DNA from: Paludibacteraceae bacterium
GTDB lineage: Bacteria; Bacteroidota; Bacteroidia; Bacteroidales; Paludibacteraceae
Direction: 5' to 3'
DNA: 50,217 nucleotides
Assembly (NCBI GenBank): GCA_024399545.1
Contig: JAKSNS010000008.1
Span: 24,001-74,217, forward strand
Within the stretch, counting starts at the first letter, position 1; each line of letters starts with the position of its first letter. Positions 35,404-43,693 of the stretch are shown here, piece by piece. Under the pieces are notes generated by a model. It was not told the origin of the DNA and did not search any database. It saw only the letters and a list, made by a program, of their open reading frames with translations. A program made the translations under genes and the position numbers.

Positions 35404-36507
35404 ATGAAGATTTACAAAAAAGATGTTCTGTTAAGCGACATTATTGCGGAGGAGCAATTGTCGAAATTGGAACAGATTATAGGTATAAGTGTTAGCCGTC
35501 CAGATGAATTGACTCCAAATATGTTGGCACAGGTGTTTGGCAGTATGGATGGAACAGAGATTGAGTCTTTTGCTGATGCCTTGGAAAGCGAATTGTATGC
35601 CAATCAAATACGGAAAATTGAAAATATATCTTCCCTATGTAAGGCTGTTTCGTTCAGTGGTGCACATGCAGTGAACCCATTGGCGTTTATGGGAGAAGCG
35701 GCAATGGCGGCATACGACAAAGTCAAGCATGGAAAGGTGCAATACGAGGAACAACAAAGATTAAAGCGTTCCATACGACAGATTTACAGCAAGATGCACA
35801 GTACAGACGAAAAGAAGAGACGCGAAGGAGAGATTGAATTTGCAGAGGCTGTGGCAGCAATGAGCGAGGCGGAAAAAATACAGTTCATGAAGAAATGTAT
35901 TGAAATTATAGGCAATAGCAAGCAGATTGATATGGCTGCAGATAGTGTCATGAACAGAGACAGAATGGGTATGCAAACGAAATGCAGGATTGTCGTGTCG
36001 GATAATGTAAAATTGAGGGGTGAGTTAAGTATTGCCGACAATCACAAACTCTTTGTGATGTTGGAAAAGGATGGCAATAAATATCCGTTGAAGTTGTCGC
36101 CTGTTGCAACTGTGATTTATGTGATGAACCTGATATCAAGATACAATAACAAATATGACAGATATGATATCGTGAATGTGTATGACAACAGTCAGGCATT
36201 CGAAAGAATCTATATGAAAGTGATGAACGATAAGAATGAATGCGAGGTGAAACAAAGATTGATGACTGTATTGGAGGAGAATAGGCTGAAAGAGTATTAC
36301 AATGAGATTGAGAACAAACTGTCTTGTTTGCTGAATAAAATAGGTGAGGAGATTTCTCCGTTTATTGTCAATTTTGACACACCGTTAGTAATAAACAAGG
36401 ATAATATCAGTTTGCCAGAGCTACTGAAAAACGAGGAAATCAATGTCGCTAACATAAAAAAACAGGAAAAAATTGAAGGCGAAAAAATACAAGTAGCTGA
36501 TGAATAG
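35404..36507 (+). CDS. Unknown protein, 367 aa, in AAA+ cluster
   Basis: Not recognised. Start: the ATG at 35404 (MKIYKKDVLLSDIIAEEQLS); a GTG at 35383 would add seven residues. Mostly helical. Residues about 70-105 contain small-residue-rich helices (FSGAHAVNPLAFMGEAAMAAY), then a charged coiled-coil-like region (RQIYSKMHSTDEKKRREGEIEF). A beta part follows (QTKCRIVVSDNVKLRGELSI, LFVMLEKDGNKYPLKLSP). The C-terminus is charged. No catalytic motif seen. It ends 110 bases before the AAA+ gene, which has its own promoter-like site. It may be an adaptor or substrate of the ATPases (inference). Confidence 0.7.
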   Translation: MKIYKKDVLLSDIIAEEQLSKLEQIIGISVSRPDELTPNMLAQVFGSMDGTEIESFADALESELYANQIRKIENISSLCKAVSFSGAHAVNPLAFMGEAAMAAYDKVKHGKVQYEEQQRLKRSIRQIYSKMHSTDEKKRREGEIEFAEAVAAMSEAEKIQFMKKCIEIIGNSKQIDMAADSVMNRDRMGMQTKCRIVVSDNVKLRGELSIADNHKLFVMLEKDGNKYPLKLSPVATVIYVMNLISRYNNKYDRYDIVNVYDNSQAFERIYMKVMNDKNECEVKQRLMTVLEENRLKEYYNEIENKLSCLLNKIGEEISPFIVNFDTPLVINKDNISLPELLKNEEINVANIKKQEKIEGEKIQVADE

Positions 36508-36554
36508 ATAGATGGCAGATGGTTTTACTGCGGATTCCGCAAATTCTGATTAAG

Positions 36555-36595
36555 ATGGTTTGTTTTTGTACCTTTGCATGGTGAAAACAAACCAT
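36555..36595 (+). promoter_or_regulatory. Promoter inside a perfect 12-bp inverted repeat (AAA+ gene)
   Basis: ATGGTTTGTTTT (36555-36566) and AAAACAAACCAT (36584-36595) pair perfectly. Between them lies TACCTTTG (36569-36576), the -7 box, so the repeat overlaps the promoter spacer and the predicted start of transcription (near 36583). This looks like an operator for a dimeric repressor, or a start-site hairpin. The -33 box is poor (TCTG at 36545-36548), as in regulated promoters. The AAA+ ATG at 36618 follows. Confidence 0.7.
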
Positions 36596-36617
36596 TTTAT
36601 TTTATATTAAAAAACAG

Positions 36618-38228
36618 ATGAAGAGAAAGATTACATTAGCACAGGCTTTTTCGGACTGTGCAAAACTATTGAAGGGGTCAGCACTATCGGAGTGCAGCAT
36701 TAAGAAGGCGGAAAAAGATACAGCATTGATAAGGAAAATGCTCAATCTGACAACTATCCAAGGATGTCTGCTGTCAATTATCATGAGTAATGAATATTTC
36801 AGCATGACGATTTGGAACTTTGCCGAGTATTTAGGAATGAATGTTGTAGATATTGTGGGTTTGCATCGGGAATTCGAGTATATGGCAGATAAGGGAATAA
36901 TAACTATAGAGGGTAGGATTCCACAGGGAGATTGGAATGAAAGTTATCATCCGACAATGAAGATGTTCACGGCAGTGAAGAGAAACAGTGGAATAGAGGT
37001 GGTGGATTATTCCTCATATAACGAGAATATGTTTTGGACAGAGGCAAAATCAGTATGGTCAGCAAGAAAAGACAGTGTAATAATGTATGAAGAGTTCAAA
37101 CGTTATATGGTTGAAATGATAAACGGATGCATAAATGTGGAAGTATGTAGAAGGATAGCGGAGATGCAACTCGGTAATGACGAGGTGACGTTGTTGGTCG
37201 TTGCCATTTTGTTTGCACAGAAAGATATCAACATGATAGAAGACAGTGTTTTGAACGATACATTCCCGAGCAAAGTGACTGAGAATCTGTTGCTGGAAAT
37301 CCATCATGGTAGAGGAGATCTGGCCGAGAGACATCTGCTTGAGTGCGATCGTTTTGAATGTGGATACAACTTAAGCATGAGCAGATTGGCTAAGAGAATG
37401 TTGATGGGTATAGTCGTACCAAGAGTAGTTGAATTAGATTGTGCTGAGGAAAAAGAGGAGAGACCTAAAGAGAAAGATGTGGCAATCAAAAAGAAGGAGA
37501 TGTTCTACAATGCAACCGAGGAAAAAGAAATAGAAAGACTGAAGAAGATGCTTGGAATAGACAATTACCGTGAAATTGTGCGCAGAATGGAAGATGAGGG
37601 GATGAACACAGGGTTGACGTGCTTATTGTTTGGCGCGCCAGGAACAGGAAAGACCGAAACTGTGAAACAGATTGCGCGAGAGACGGGAAGACGAATCATA
37701 CAGGTCGATATGTCATCGCTTAAAAGCAAATGGAATGGCGAAACAGAGAAAAACGTGAATCAAGTCTTTGTTGATTATAAAAATGCATTGGAAAGTGATG
37801 ATGTGGAGCCAATATTGCTGTTCAATGAGGCTGATGCCATATTCTCGAAACGAATAAAGCATGTTTCAAGTAACAACGAACAGCATGGCAACTCTGTACA
37901 GAACATTTTGTTGGAGAATATGGATACTTTCAGTGGAATAATGATAGCGACGACAAACATGACGGAAAATTTTGATAAGGCCTTTGAACGCAGGTTCTTG
38001 TACAAGATATGTTTCAGCAAGCCAAATGCTGAAGTGAGGGCAAAAATATGGAAAAGCCGTATGCCTAAACTTACTGATGAAGAGGTGACGAAATTGGGAG
38101 GACTCTATGAACTGAGTGGCGCACAGATAGACAACGTAGTAAGAAAGGTGATTGTCGAAAAAATATTGTTTGGTGAACAGATAGATTTGGACAAAATCAA
38201 CAATCTATGTAAACAAGAGAAAATGTAA
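36618..38228 (+). CDS. AAA+ ATPase with helical N-terminal half, 536 aa
   Basis: ATP-driven remodeller. Seen: residues 1-290 form an N-terminal region without recognised motif, including a winged-helix-like stretch (IWNFAEYLGMNVVDIVGLHREFEYMADKGII, 65-95). The AAA+ domain has Walker A GAPGTGKT (339-346), a pore-loop-like SSLKSKWNGETEKNV (367-380), Walker B LLFNEAD (400-406, with Asn before the Glu where Asp is usual), sensor-1 IATTN (443-447) and arginine finger candidates R458/R459 in AFERRF. A lid domain ends the protein (LSGAQIDNVVRKV). The FNEAD form recurs in a Bacteroidetes AAA+ subgroup. It is 10 bases before the caspase-like gene. Confidence 0.88.
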   Translation: MKRKITLAQAFSDCAKLLKGSALSECSIKKAEKDTALIRKMLNLTTIQGCLLSIIMSNEYFSMTIWNFAEYLGMNVVDIVGLHREFEYMADKGIITIEGRIPQGDWNESYHPTMKMFTAVKRNSGIEVVDYSSYNENMFWTEAKSVWSARKDSVIMYEEFKRYMVEMINGCINVEVCRRIAEMQLGNDEVTLLVVAILFAQKDINMIEDSVLNDTFPSKVTENLLLEIHHGRGDLAERHLLECDRFECGYNLSMSRLAKRMLMGIVVPRVVELDCAEEKEERPKEKDVAIKKKEMFYNATEEKEIERLKKMLGIDNYREIVRRMEDEGMNTGLTCLLFGAPGTGKTETVKQIARETGRRIIQVDMSSLKSKWNGETEKNVNQVFVDYKNALESDDVEPILLFNEADAIFSKRIKHVSSNNEQHGNSVQNILLENMDTFSGIMIATTNMTENFDKAFERRFLYKICFSKPNAEVRAKIWKSRMPKLTDEEVTKLGGLYELSGAQIDNVVRKVIVEKILFGEQIDLDKINNLCKQEKM

Positions 38229-38237
38229 TATACGAAA

Positions 38238-38792
38238 ATGAAAAAGCTTATCATACATCCTAAAGACAGTTCGACTGACTTTCTGAAATCCATCTACAAG
38301 GGTTTAGATGAGGTGGAGTTATATACTGGAAAATTGTCGAGCAAAGAAGTGAATCGCTTGTTTCACCATTGCCCTGAGACATCGCAGATTATATTGTTGG
38401 GCCATGGTTTTGAAAAAGGATTACTGCGGAGAGTGGAAAAGGTCAATGATTTTTTTTACTCTATAATAGTAGGACATCCGCATGTCTATTTTTTGCGAAA
38501 TCATCATAATACTATCGGCATATTCTGTAATGCAGACAAATTTGCACGTGCAGAAGGTCTTCACGGACTATTTACGGGCATGATAATATCAGAACTACAA
38601 GAAGCGGAAATGTTCGAGATCAAGACGTCGAAGAAAGAGATAAATACTGAGAATGTCAAACTTGCCCTCCGTGTCAGACAATTGCTGGACGAAGGATGCC
38701 CTCTCAGAGAGTTTCCCAAGAGGATGTCAGAATTGGATGACATACATTCCGAACTGACTGAGTTCAATTACAGCCATTTTTATTATTTCTGA
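38238..38792 (+). CDS. Small protein with caspase-like His/Cys pattern
   Basis: Not assigned to a known family. Seen: 184 residues, no signal peptide. SQIILLGHGFEKGLL has a hydrophobic strand leading into GHG (His56). 41 residues later TIGIFCNADKFARAEGLHG has a second strand ending in Cys97. This strand-His-Gly / strand-Cys order and spacing is what C14/CHAT (caspase, gingipain) proteases show around their catalytic dyad, and the protein begins with MKKLIIHPKDSS, a plausible first strand. It is shorter than usual CHAT domains. It follows the AAA+ gene by 10 bases. The other reading is a non-catalytic Rossmann-like protein. The protease idea is inference. Confidence 0.65.
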   Translation: MKKLIIHPKDSSTDFLKSIYKGLDEVELYTGKLSSKEVNRLFHHCPETSQIILLGHGFEKGLLRRVEKVNDFFYSIIVGHPHVYFLRNHHNTIGIFCNADKFARAEGLHGLFTGMIISELQEAEMFEIKTSKKEINTENVKLALRVRQLLDEGCPLREFPKRMSELDDIHSELTEFNYSHFYYF

Positions 38793-38869
38793 TTGACTAT
38801 AAATGTGGTTATATGTTGATATGTGTTAGAGTAAAATTGCTAATTTATACAACAATAAATCTAATTGCT

Positions 38870-39271
38870 ATGAAAGAAAAAGTAAAAGAGATTATGAGCG
38901 AGTTGGGCTTTATAATCAGTGAATTGAGCGAAAATGTGTATGGTTTTGAATTTGAACGGTTACAATGTCTGATGATGTTCAACAGCAACGACGAAAAGTA
39001 CGTGCAATTTTGCGTGCCATGCCTGGTTGAACGCAACGAAGTTGACGATGCGGATTTCAACAAACTGAAGGAGTATTTGAATTGTGAACTGAAATACGTG
39101 AAGTGTTATGAAATAGGCGATGGGTTGTCGTTGTTTTACGAACGCTACCTTGATAGCGAGACAGGCTTGGAAAATGTGATAAGGCATGTTATCAACTGGC
39201 TTGCATGCGGGGCATTGGAAGCACACAAGCAAATTCAGAGTGTGAAGAATGAAAAATCTGAAGAAGAATAA
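38870..39271 (+). CDS. YbjN-like small acidic protein (first)
   Basis: Resembles YbjN/type III secretion chaperone-like proteins, which are small alpha-beta folds that bind partner proteins. Seen: about 133 residues from the ATG at 38870 (MKEKVKEIMSELGF); an upstream extension of this frame to 38813 lacks homology-like sequence and is not used. A helix-strand pattern IISELSENVYGFEFERLQCLMMF, with a following strand KYVQFCVPCLV, then a final helix (LENVIRHVINWLACGALEAHKQ). The family call is tentative. It stands as a tandem pair with the next gene (gap 9 bases), and the similar layout suggests duplication. Confidence 0.65.
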   Translation: MKEKVKEIMSELGFIISELSENVYGFEFERLQCLMMFNSNDEKYVQFCVPCLVERNEVDDADFNKLKEYLNCELKYVKCYEIGDGLSLFYERYLDSETGLENVIRHVINWLACGALEAHKQIQSVKNEKSEEE

Positions 39272-39280
39272 AATGAAATT

Positions 39281-39691
39281 ATGAATATGACGAAACAGGA
39301 ACGCATGGTCGATATTTTGACTGACTTGGGATACAAACCAAGAATAGACAAGGATGGTGACATCTATTTCATGTATCAAATGAAACATATTTATGTGATA
39401 GTCAATCAGCCAGTTGAAACATATTACAGTGTTTTTATGCCGATCATTTATAGCGTAGATGAGGGCGAAGAACAATTGGTGTTGGCTGCATGCAACAAGA
39501 TGACACGCGAAATAAGATGTATGAAAACTTTCTTGGACTCAGATTACAAAAAAGTGAGTTCTGTGTTCGAGTTTTATTCCACTGAAGCTGACCTCCGTAT
39601 GCAGATTAAAGAGGCATTGGATACCATAGTGACTGCTTCCAGATTATTTTCGAAACAAATGAAAGAAATTATTGATTTGAAAAACGAGTAA
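39281..39691 (+). CDS. YbjN-like small protein (second)
   Basis: Companion of the preceding gene. Seen: 136 residues (the ATG at 39281, with another at 39287); VDILTDLGYKPRIDKDGDIYF followed by a strand MKHIYVIVNQ, then MPIIYSVDEGEEQLVLAACNKM and a C-terminal helix (MQIKEALDTIVTASRLFSKQM). This strand-helix order is the YbjN/CesT-like chaperone form. It ends 5 bases before the second AAA+ ATPase gene, so the pair is likely translated with it and may deliver a partner to it (inference). Confidence 0.7.
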   Translation: MNMTKQERMVDILTDLGYKPRIDKDGDIYFMYQMKHIYVIVNQPVETYYSVFMPIIYSVDEGEEQLVLAACNKMTREIRCMKTFLDSDYKKVSSVFEFYSTEADLRMQIKEALDTIVTASRLFSKQMKEIIDLKNE

Positions 39692-39696
39692 CGGTT

Positions 39697-40641
39697 ATGA
39701 AAGACACAGGAGAAAGAGAGTGGCTCAAGAAAATTGTGAAAGATGAGCCTGTAGGAATAGTTGAACCTGAAATTTGTGTGGGTGGTGGATTTGCAGATGT
39801 GGCTGGTATGGATAACCTGAAGACTATGGTGACCGAGAATTTCGTCAATGCCATCAAATATCCAAAGCAAGCAACTCTTTATAATGTAAGACCGGCTAAC
39901 ATGCTTTTCTATGGTCCTCCAGGATGCGGCAAGACTTATTTTGCCAAGAAAATCGCAGAAGAAGTTGGGGTATCGTTCATTGCAGCAACTCCAGACGAGT
40001 TGGGCTCGACCTACATTCATGGTAGTCAGCAGAAGATACGAGCCATGTTCGATGAGGCGGCCAAAAAAGCACCGACCATCATTTTTCTGGACGAGATTGA
40101 CGCATTGCTGCCTGATAGGAATATTAACGAGAATAAGCATCAGGCAAACGAGACAAACGAATTCTTGGTGATGCTTAACGACTCTATTTCCAAGGGTATA
40201 TATGTCATAGGCGCAACTAACAATATGGAGAACATTGAGAGAGCTGCTTTGCGTCCTGGAAGATTTGACGAACGTGTATATATAGGACTGCCGGATGTAC
40301 AGTCACGCAAGGCGATGTTTGAATACTATTTTGATAAACTGCCAGTTGCAGAGAACGTGAATTGTGAAGCATTGGCAAAACAAACTGAGGGATTCTCATG
40401 TAGCGACATTGATTATGCTGTGCGTAAAACATCAAAGACTATCTTCAATCAGGCAATAAAAGAAATCGACGAAGACGGTCACGCCTGTCTGATAACACAG
40501 CAAATCGTGGAAGAAGTCATAGCCAGTCTCAAACCTTCAGTCTCGAGAAACGAGTTGACAAAATATGAGGAAATGCGTGACAAATATGGCTTCGGAAAGA
40601 CACCTGTTGCAAGACGAATGGTTGGTTATAATATTAACTGA
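39697..40641 (+). CDS. AAA+ ATPase of Vps4/katanin/p97-like type, 314 aa
   Basis: Single-ring unfoldase or disassembly ATPase. Seen: after a short N-terminus, GFADVAGMDNLK (31-42, the classical start of this clade); Walker A GPPGCGKT (73-80); pore-loop segment STYIHGSQQKIRAMF (104-118) with an aromatic residue; Walker B IIFLDEID (128-135); sensor-1 GATNN; RPGRFDERV with the arginine finger; and lid helix SCSDIDYAVRKTSK. All functional residues are present. There is no protease domain (unlike FtsH) and no D2 ring (unlike p97). Classic AAA proteins of this clade are uncommon in bacteria outside FtsH/ARC. It lies 5 bases after the YbjN-like gene. Confidence 0.9.
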   Translation: MKDTGEREWLKKIVKDEPVGIVEPEICVGGGFADVAGMDNLKTMVTENFVNAIKYPKQATLYNVRPANMLFYGPPGCGKTYFAKKIAEEVGVSFIAATPDELGSTYIHGSQQKIRAMFDEAAKKAPTIIFLDEIDALLPDRNINENKHQANETNEFLVMLNDSISKGIYVIGATNNMENIERAALRPGRFDERVYIGLPDVQSRKAMFEYYFDKLPVAENVNCEALAKQTEGFSCSDIDYAVRKTSKTIFNQAIKEIDEDGHACLITQQIVEEVIASLKPSVSRNELTKYEEMRDKYGFGKTPVARRMVGYNIN

Positions 40642-40658
40642 GTTAAATTTATATCTTT

Positions 40659-41132
40659 ATGTACGAAAAAAGTAAAACAGATCTTGAGCGCTTCTTGGAG
40701 GCTCAAGCAAGTCCAATCAGTGGCTATGCTCAGGCTTGGACGGAAATTGATGATGGTAGGAAAACAAGCCATTGGATATGGTATGTATTTCCGCAATTGA
40801 GATCGTTGGGACAGTCTGATATTGCTTGCTATTATGGAATTGCAGATCGTGATGAGGCCAAAAGGTATTTGGAACATCCGACATTGAATGAACGTATCCG
40901 TGAGATTTCGAAAACGCTGCTGAAACATACGGGTAGGTCAGCCGTTGACATTTTCGGAACAGTGGATGCTGTGAAGGTGCGTTCTTGTATGACCATGTTC
41001 GATTGTATATCACCAAATGATGTTTTTGCTAAAGTGCTTGATGTTTTTTATGGTGGTGTAAGATGTGGTAGGACAATTGCTGAAATGCAAGAATGCTCAG
41101 TTCGTGGGGCAGTTGCTGACACGAAGGATTAG
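40659..41132 (+). CDS. DUF1810 family protein
   Basis: Function unknown. Seen: 157 residues, full length, with the family signature SHWIWYVFPQLRSLG (about 37-51), preceded by a helix LERFLEAQ and followed by the YYGIADRDEAKRYLEHP and VKVRSCMTMF blocks and a C-terminal DVFYGG-RCGRT piece. No catalytic motif is agreed for this family. It is 17 bases after the AAA+ gene. DUF1810 proteins also occur alone, so its place in this cluster may be loose. Confidence 0.9.
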   Translation: MYEKSKTDLERFLEAQASPISGYAQAWTEIDDGRKTSHWIWYVFPQLRSLGQSDIACYYGIADRDEAKRYLEHPTLNERIREISKTLLKHTGRSAVDIFGTVDAVKVRSCMTMFDCISPNDVFAKVLDVFYGGVRCGRTIAEMQECSVRGAVADTKD

Positions 41133-41202
41133 AATTTTTTCTTAGTAGAAGTGATAGATTATTGAGTTATTAGTAGTCATTATAAAAAAACAATTTAATA
41201 CC

Positions 41203-41532
41203 ATGGAAAACATTTTAAAATTTGGCAAGAGCCGTTTTCATATCAGGCTTTATGCGTTTGCTTGGACAATTCTCGAAACACGAGACAAGGAGTTTGATGC
41301 TGAAAAAATGAAGGAACAGAATTGGCTTGTGATTATTCTGAAGGCAATGAATTTTGCAACAGAGAATGAGTGTGAGGTGATGAAGGAATTGGTGGATGTC
41401 TTAGGTTCAAAACCAGATGTGAAGGATGAACTCGGAGATATTAAAGCGGCATTGGAGGGAAAAATGGTTATCTATAATAACTTGGATCCACATGTGCTGT
41501 TGGAAGAAAGAGAGTTTTTGAATGACAAGTAA
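41203..41532 (+). CDS. Unknown small helical protein, 109 aa
   Basis: Not recognised. Seen: a helical, acidic protein (FHIRLYAFAWTILETRDKEFD, then LVIILKAMNFATENECEVMKE, LVDVLGSKPDVKDELGDIKA), with no signal peptide or membrane segment. It starts at the ATG at 41203 after an AT-rich leader and ends 11 bases before the WG-repeat gene. The gap to the DUF1810 gene is 70 bases. It could be an adaptor or an antitoxin-sized protein. Confidence 0.7.
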   Translation: MENILKFGKSRFHIRLYAFAWTILETRDKEFDAEKMKEQNWLVIILKAMNFATENECEVMKELVDVLGSKPDVKDELGDIKAALEGKMVIYNNLDPHVLLEEREFLNDK

Positions 41533-41543
41533 TATTCATTATT

Positions 41544-42572
41544 ATGAAAAAAGTATCATGTAAAATGTTCTTTGCCGTTCTATGGCAAGGTATTCGTCAG
41601 GCTTTTGCCTGGTTTTTTGGTTTGTTTGGTTACAAGCGTGATGGCAAGTTTGCCAAGTGCGTCTGGGGAGCGTTTGCTGTCAGTGCGGCAATAATCATGG
41701 CTATTCTTGCGGTAGTGTTGATTTGTGATTTTTGCGATTATGCGGCAGACAGGTGGTCGTACCATAAACATGCGTGTGATGAATACAGCTATTGGAAAGA
41801 TGACTTGAGCCGTGATGTGGAAATAAAGTATAACAGCAAACGCGGACATGATGTGATTAATACTCATACAGGTAAGGTTACAATCAGTGGTGTGAGTTGG
41901 TATGCTGAACCAGATGATTACAGGGATTCGCTGGTGGTGTATAGCAATGGAAAGAAACGCGGCTATTTCAGCAAAAATACGGGAGAAGTGATCATTGCAC
42001 CGCAATACGGCCATGCATGGGTCTTCAGCAACGGTCTGGCGAGCGTCGAGGAAAATGGCGTGATTAAGTTCATTGACCAGAAGGGAAACCAGGCGTTTGA
42101 CCGTACGTTCAGGTATCGGCCTGGTGTCGGGCTTGTGTTTCATGACGGATATTGCATCGTTGACTCTGATGACGATGGGTTGTACGGCGTGATGAACACC
42201 CGTGGCGAGACCGTGATTGAGGAGATTTCGGATGAAGTCAAAGTTTCAGACAGTGCAATATTCATAACCATGAAGGATAATACCATACGACGGTACGACA
42301 AGAATCTCAACATTACAGACGACTTCTACATCCGTTGGTTTGACCATTTGAGTTATGAGGATGAATATGGCGATATTCATAGGGCGAAGCTTTGTTATTA
42401 CATTGCGGGAAGAGACAGGCATGGCCTTATGACTTTGGAAGGCAAAGTGATGACATTGCCGGAGTATGAAGATATAGAAGCTGTGGGTGAGGATAGTTAC
42501 CTCTGCATCCTGCCAAGCGGATTCCAGAAAATTTTGAATGGAAGCGACTTGAGAAGAGGCTCGAAATATTGA
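41544..42572 (+). CDS. WG-repeat membrane protein
   Basis: Membrane-anchored protein with an outer repeat domain. Seen: 342 residues; one clear membrane helix at about 43-62 (GAFAVSAAIIMAILAVVLIC) after a cytosolic Lys/Arg-rich start; then several WG (KWG)-type repeats, short beta units of the form GYFSKNTGEVIIAPQYGHAWVFSNGLASV, ENGVIKFIDQKGN and YGVMNTRGETVIEE. WG domains are thought to bind ligands or proteins. It closes the cluster; the next gene has its own promoter. In the cluster it may sense something at the membrane (inference). Confidence 0.8.
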   Translation: MKKVSCKMFFAVLWQGIRQAFAWFFGLFGYKRDGKFAKCVWGAFAVSAAIIMAILAVVLICDFCDYAADRWSYHKHACDEYSYWKDDLSRDVEIKYNSKRGHDVINTHTGKVTISGVSWYAEPDDYRDSLVVYSNGKKRGYFSKNTGEVIIAPQYGHAWVFSNGLASVEENGVIKFIDQKGNQAFDRTFRYRPGVGLVFHDGYCIVDSDDDGLYGVMNTRGETVIEEISDEVKVSDSAIFITMKDNTIRRYDKNLNITDDFYIRWFDHLSYEDEYGDIHRAKLCYYIAGRDRHGLMTLEGKVMTLPEYEDIEAVGEDSYLCILPSGFQKILNGSDLRRGSKY

Positions 42573-42632
42573 TGCTCTGATTGACAGATTATTTTTTATG
42601 TCTATTTTTTATTCTATGTCAGAAAAATGTTG

Positions 42633-42640
42633 TATCTTTG
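42633..42640 (+). promoter_or_regulatory. Promoter -7 element of the FtsZ-like gene
   Basis: TATCTTTG fits TAnnTTTG. A clear -33 box is not visible. Transcription from near 42647 would give a leader of about 100 bases, longer than elsewhere in the window, containing AGGCTTTAAGCCA as a small hairpin near 42700. This may allow control of translation. Confidence 0.6.
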
Positions 42641-42748
42641 CAATTGCTTGTAATCCTGCTGCGTGACTCTATACTTAGTTGTTAGATTGTTAACACACAG
42701 GCTTTAAGCCAGAACAGATTTTGCGTAACTTGTATATTATATTGTTCT

Positions 42749-43690
42749 ATGAAATCAATTGTCGATAAATTCATTGGTGGCGGCAGTAGTGCTTTCGTAA
42801 AGGTGATTGGGGTTGGAGGTGGAGGTTGCAATGCCGTGGAGAATTTGTATAAACGAGGTTTGGATGGTGTCTCGTATGCGGTGTGCAATACGGATATTAT
42901 TTCGTTGCAGGCTTGTTGCGTTCCCACGCGTTTGGCTATTGGCGATATTGGTGCCGGCGATATTCCTGAAAAAGGTTACGAGGCGGCGGAGAAGTATGAG
43001 GAGGAGATTCGCAAGGTATTGAAGGATGATGCTAAGATGCTTTTCATTACGGCAGGAATGGGGGGAGGCACAGGTTCTGGCGCTTCGTTGGTGGTGGCGA
43101 GGATTGCCCGTGAGTTGGATTTGCTGACTGTGGGGATTGTCACGATACCTTTCGCTTTTGAGGGGAAGCATAAGATAAATAAGGCGTACAAGTGGATAAA
43201 GAAGATGGAGCAGTTCGTTGACGCAATGATAGTTATAAACAACCAGAGGCTGACGGAAATGCCAGGGTATTTGTTGCCTGAGGCTTTTAGGTTTGCGGAC
43301 GAGGTGTTGGCAAATGCGGCGGAGAGCATTGTGAAGTTGGTTGTGTTGAAGGGGTATATGAATGTGGATATCGCTGATGTGTTTACGACGTTGAGGAGTG
43401 GGAAAAATGCTGTGATATGCACTGGTGAGGGCGAGGGGGAATCGCGTGTGTCGAATGCGTTGGATGACGCTGTCGGGTCTGTGTTGATTGATGATGTTGA
43501 TTTGGAGCAGTGTAGTAGGGTATTGCTGAATTTCTATTGTTCGAGGAATGGCGCTATGACTACTCAGGAACTGAAGGAGGTTGAGGCGTTTACGGGGCGG
43601 ATGTTGGAGAGCGTTGATGTGGTGTGGGGCATAAATTATGATGATACTTTGGGGGATAAGATTAAGGTAACAGTTTTGGCTTCTTATTAG
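42749..43690 (+). CDS. FtsZ paralogue without C-terminal tail
   Basis: Tubulin-like GTPase. Seen: 313 residues; VKVIGVGGGGCNAVENLY (17-34); the GTP-binding signature GGGTGSG (105-111); VTIPFAFEGKHKINKA; and the T7 loop with NVDIAD (205-210), whose Asp residues drive GTP hydrolysis at the polymer interface, so it should polymerise and hydrolyse GTP. But the chain ends right at the end of the second domain (KVTVLASY): the disordered linker and conserved C-terminal peptide that bind FtsA and other partners in true FtsZ are absent. No ftsA or other division gene is next to it. It is probably a second copy with a special task. Confidence 0.88.
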   Translation: MKSIVDKFIGGGSSAFVKVIGVGGGGCNAVENLYKRGLDGVSYAVCNTDIISLQACCVPTRLAIGDIGAGDIPEKGYEAAEKYEEEIRKVLKDDAKMLFITAGMGGGTGSGASLVVARIARELDLLTVGIVTIPFAFEGKHKINKAYKWIKKMEQFVDAMIVINNQRLTEMPGYLLPEAFRFADEVLANAAESIVKLVVLKGYMNVDIADVFTTLRSGKNAVICTGEGEGESRVSNALDDAVGSVLIDDVDLEQCSRVLLNFYCSRNGAMTTQELKEVEAFTGRMLESVDVVWGINYDDTLGDKIKVTVLASY

Positions 43691-43693
43691 GTC

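Noticed and set aside
38813-38869. Longer start for the first YbjN-like gene
   Set aside because: The extra 19 residues lie in the gap after the previous gene and do not resemble the fold. The ATG at 38870 follows an AT-rich leader typical of this phylum.
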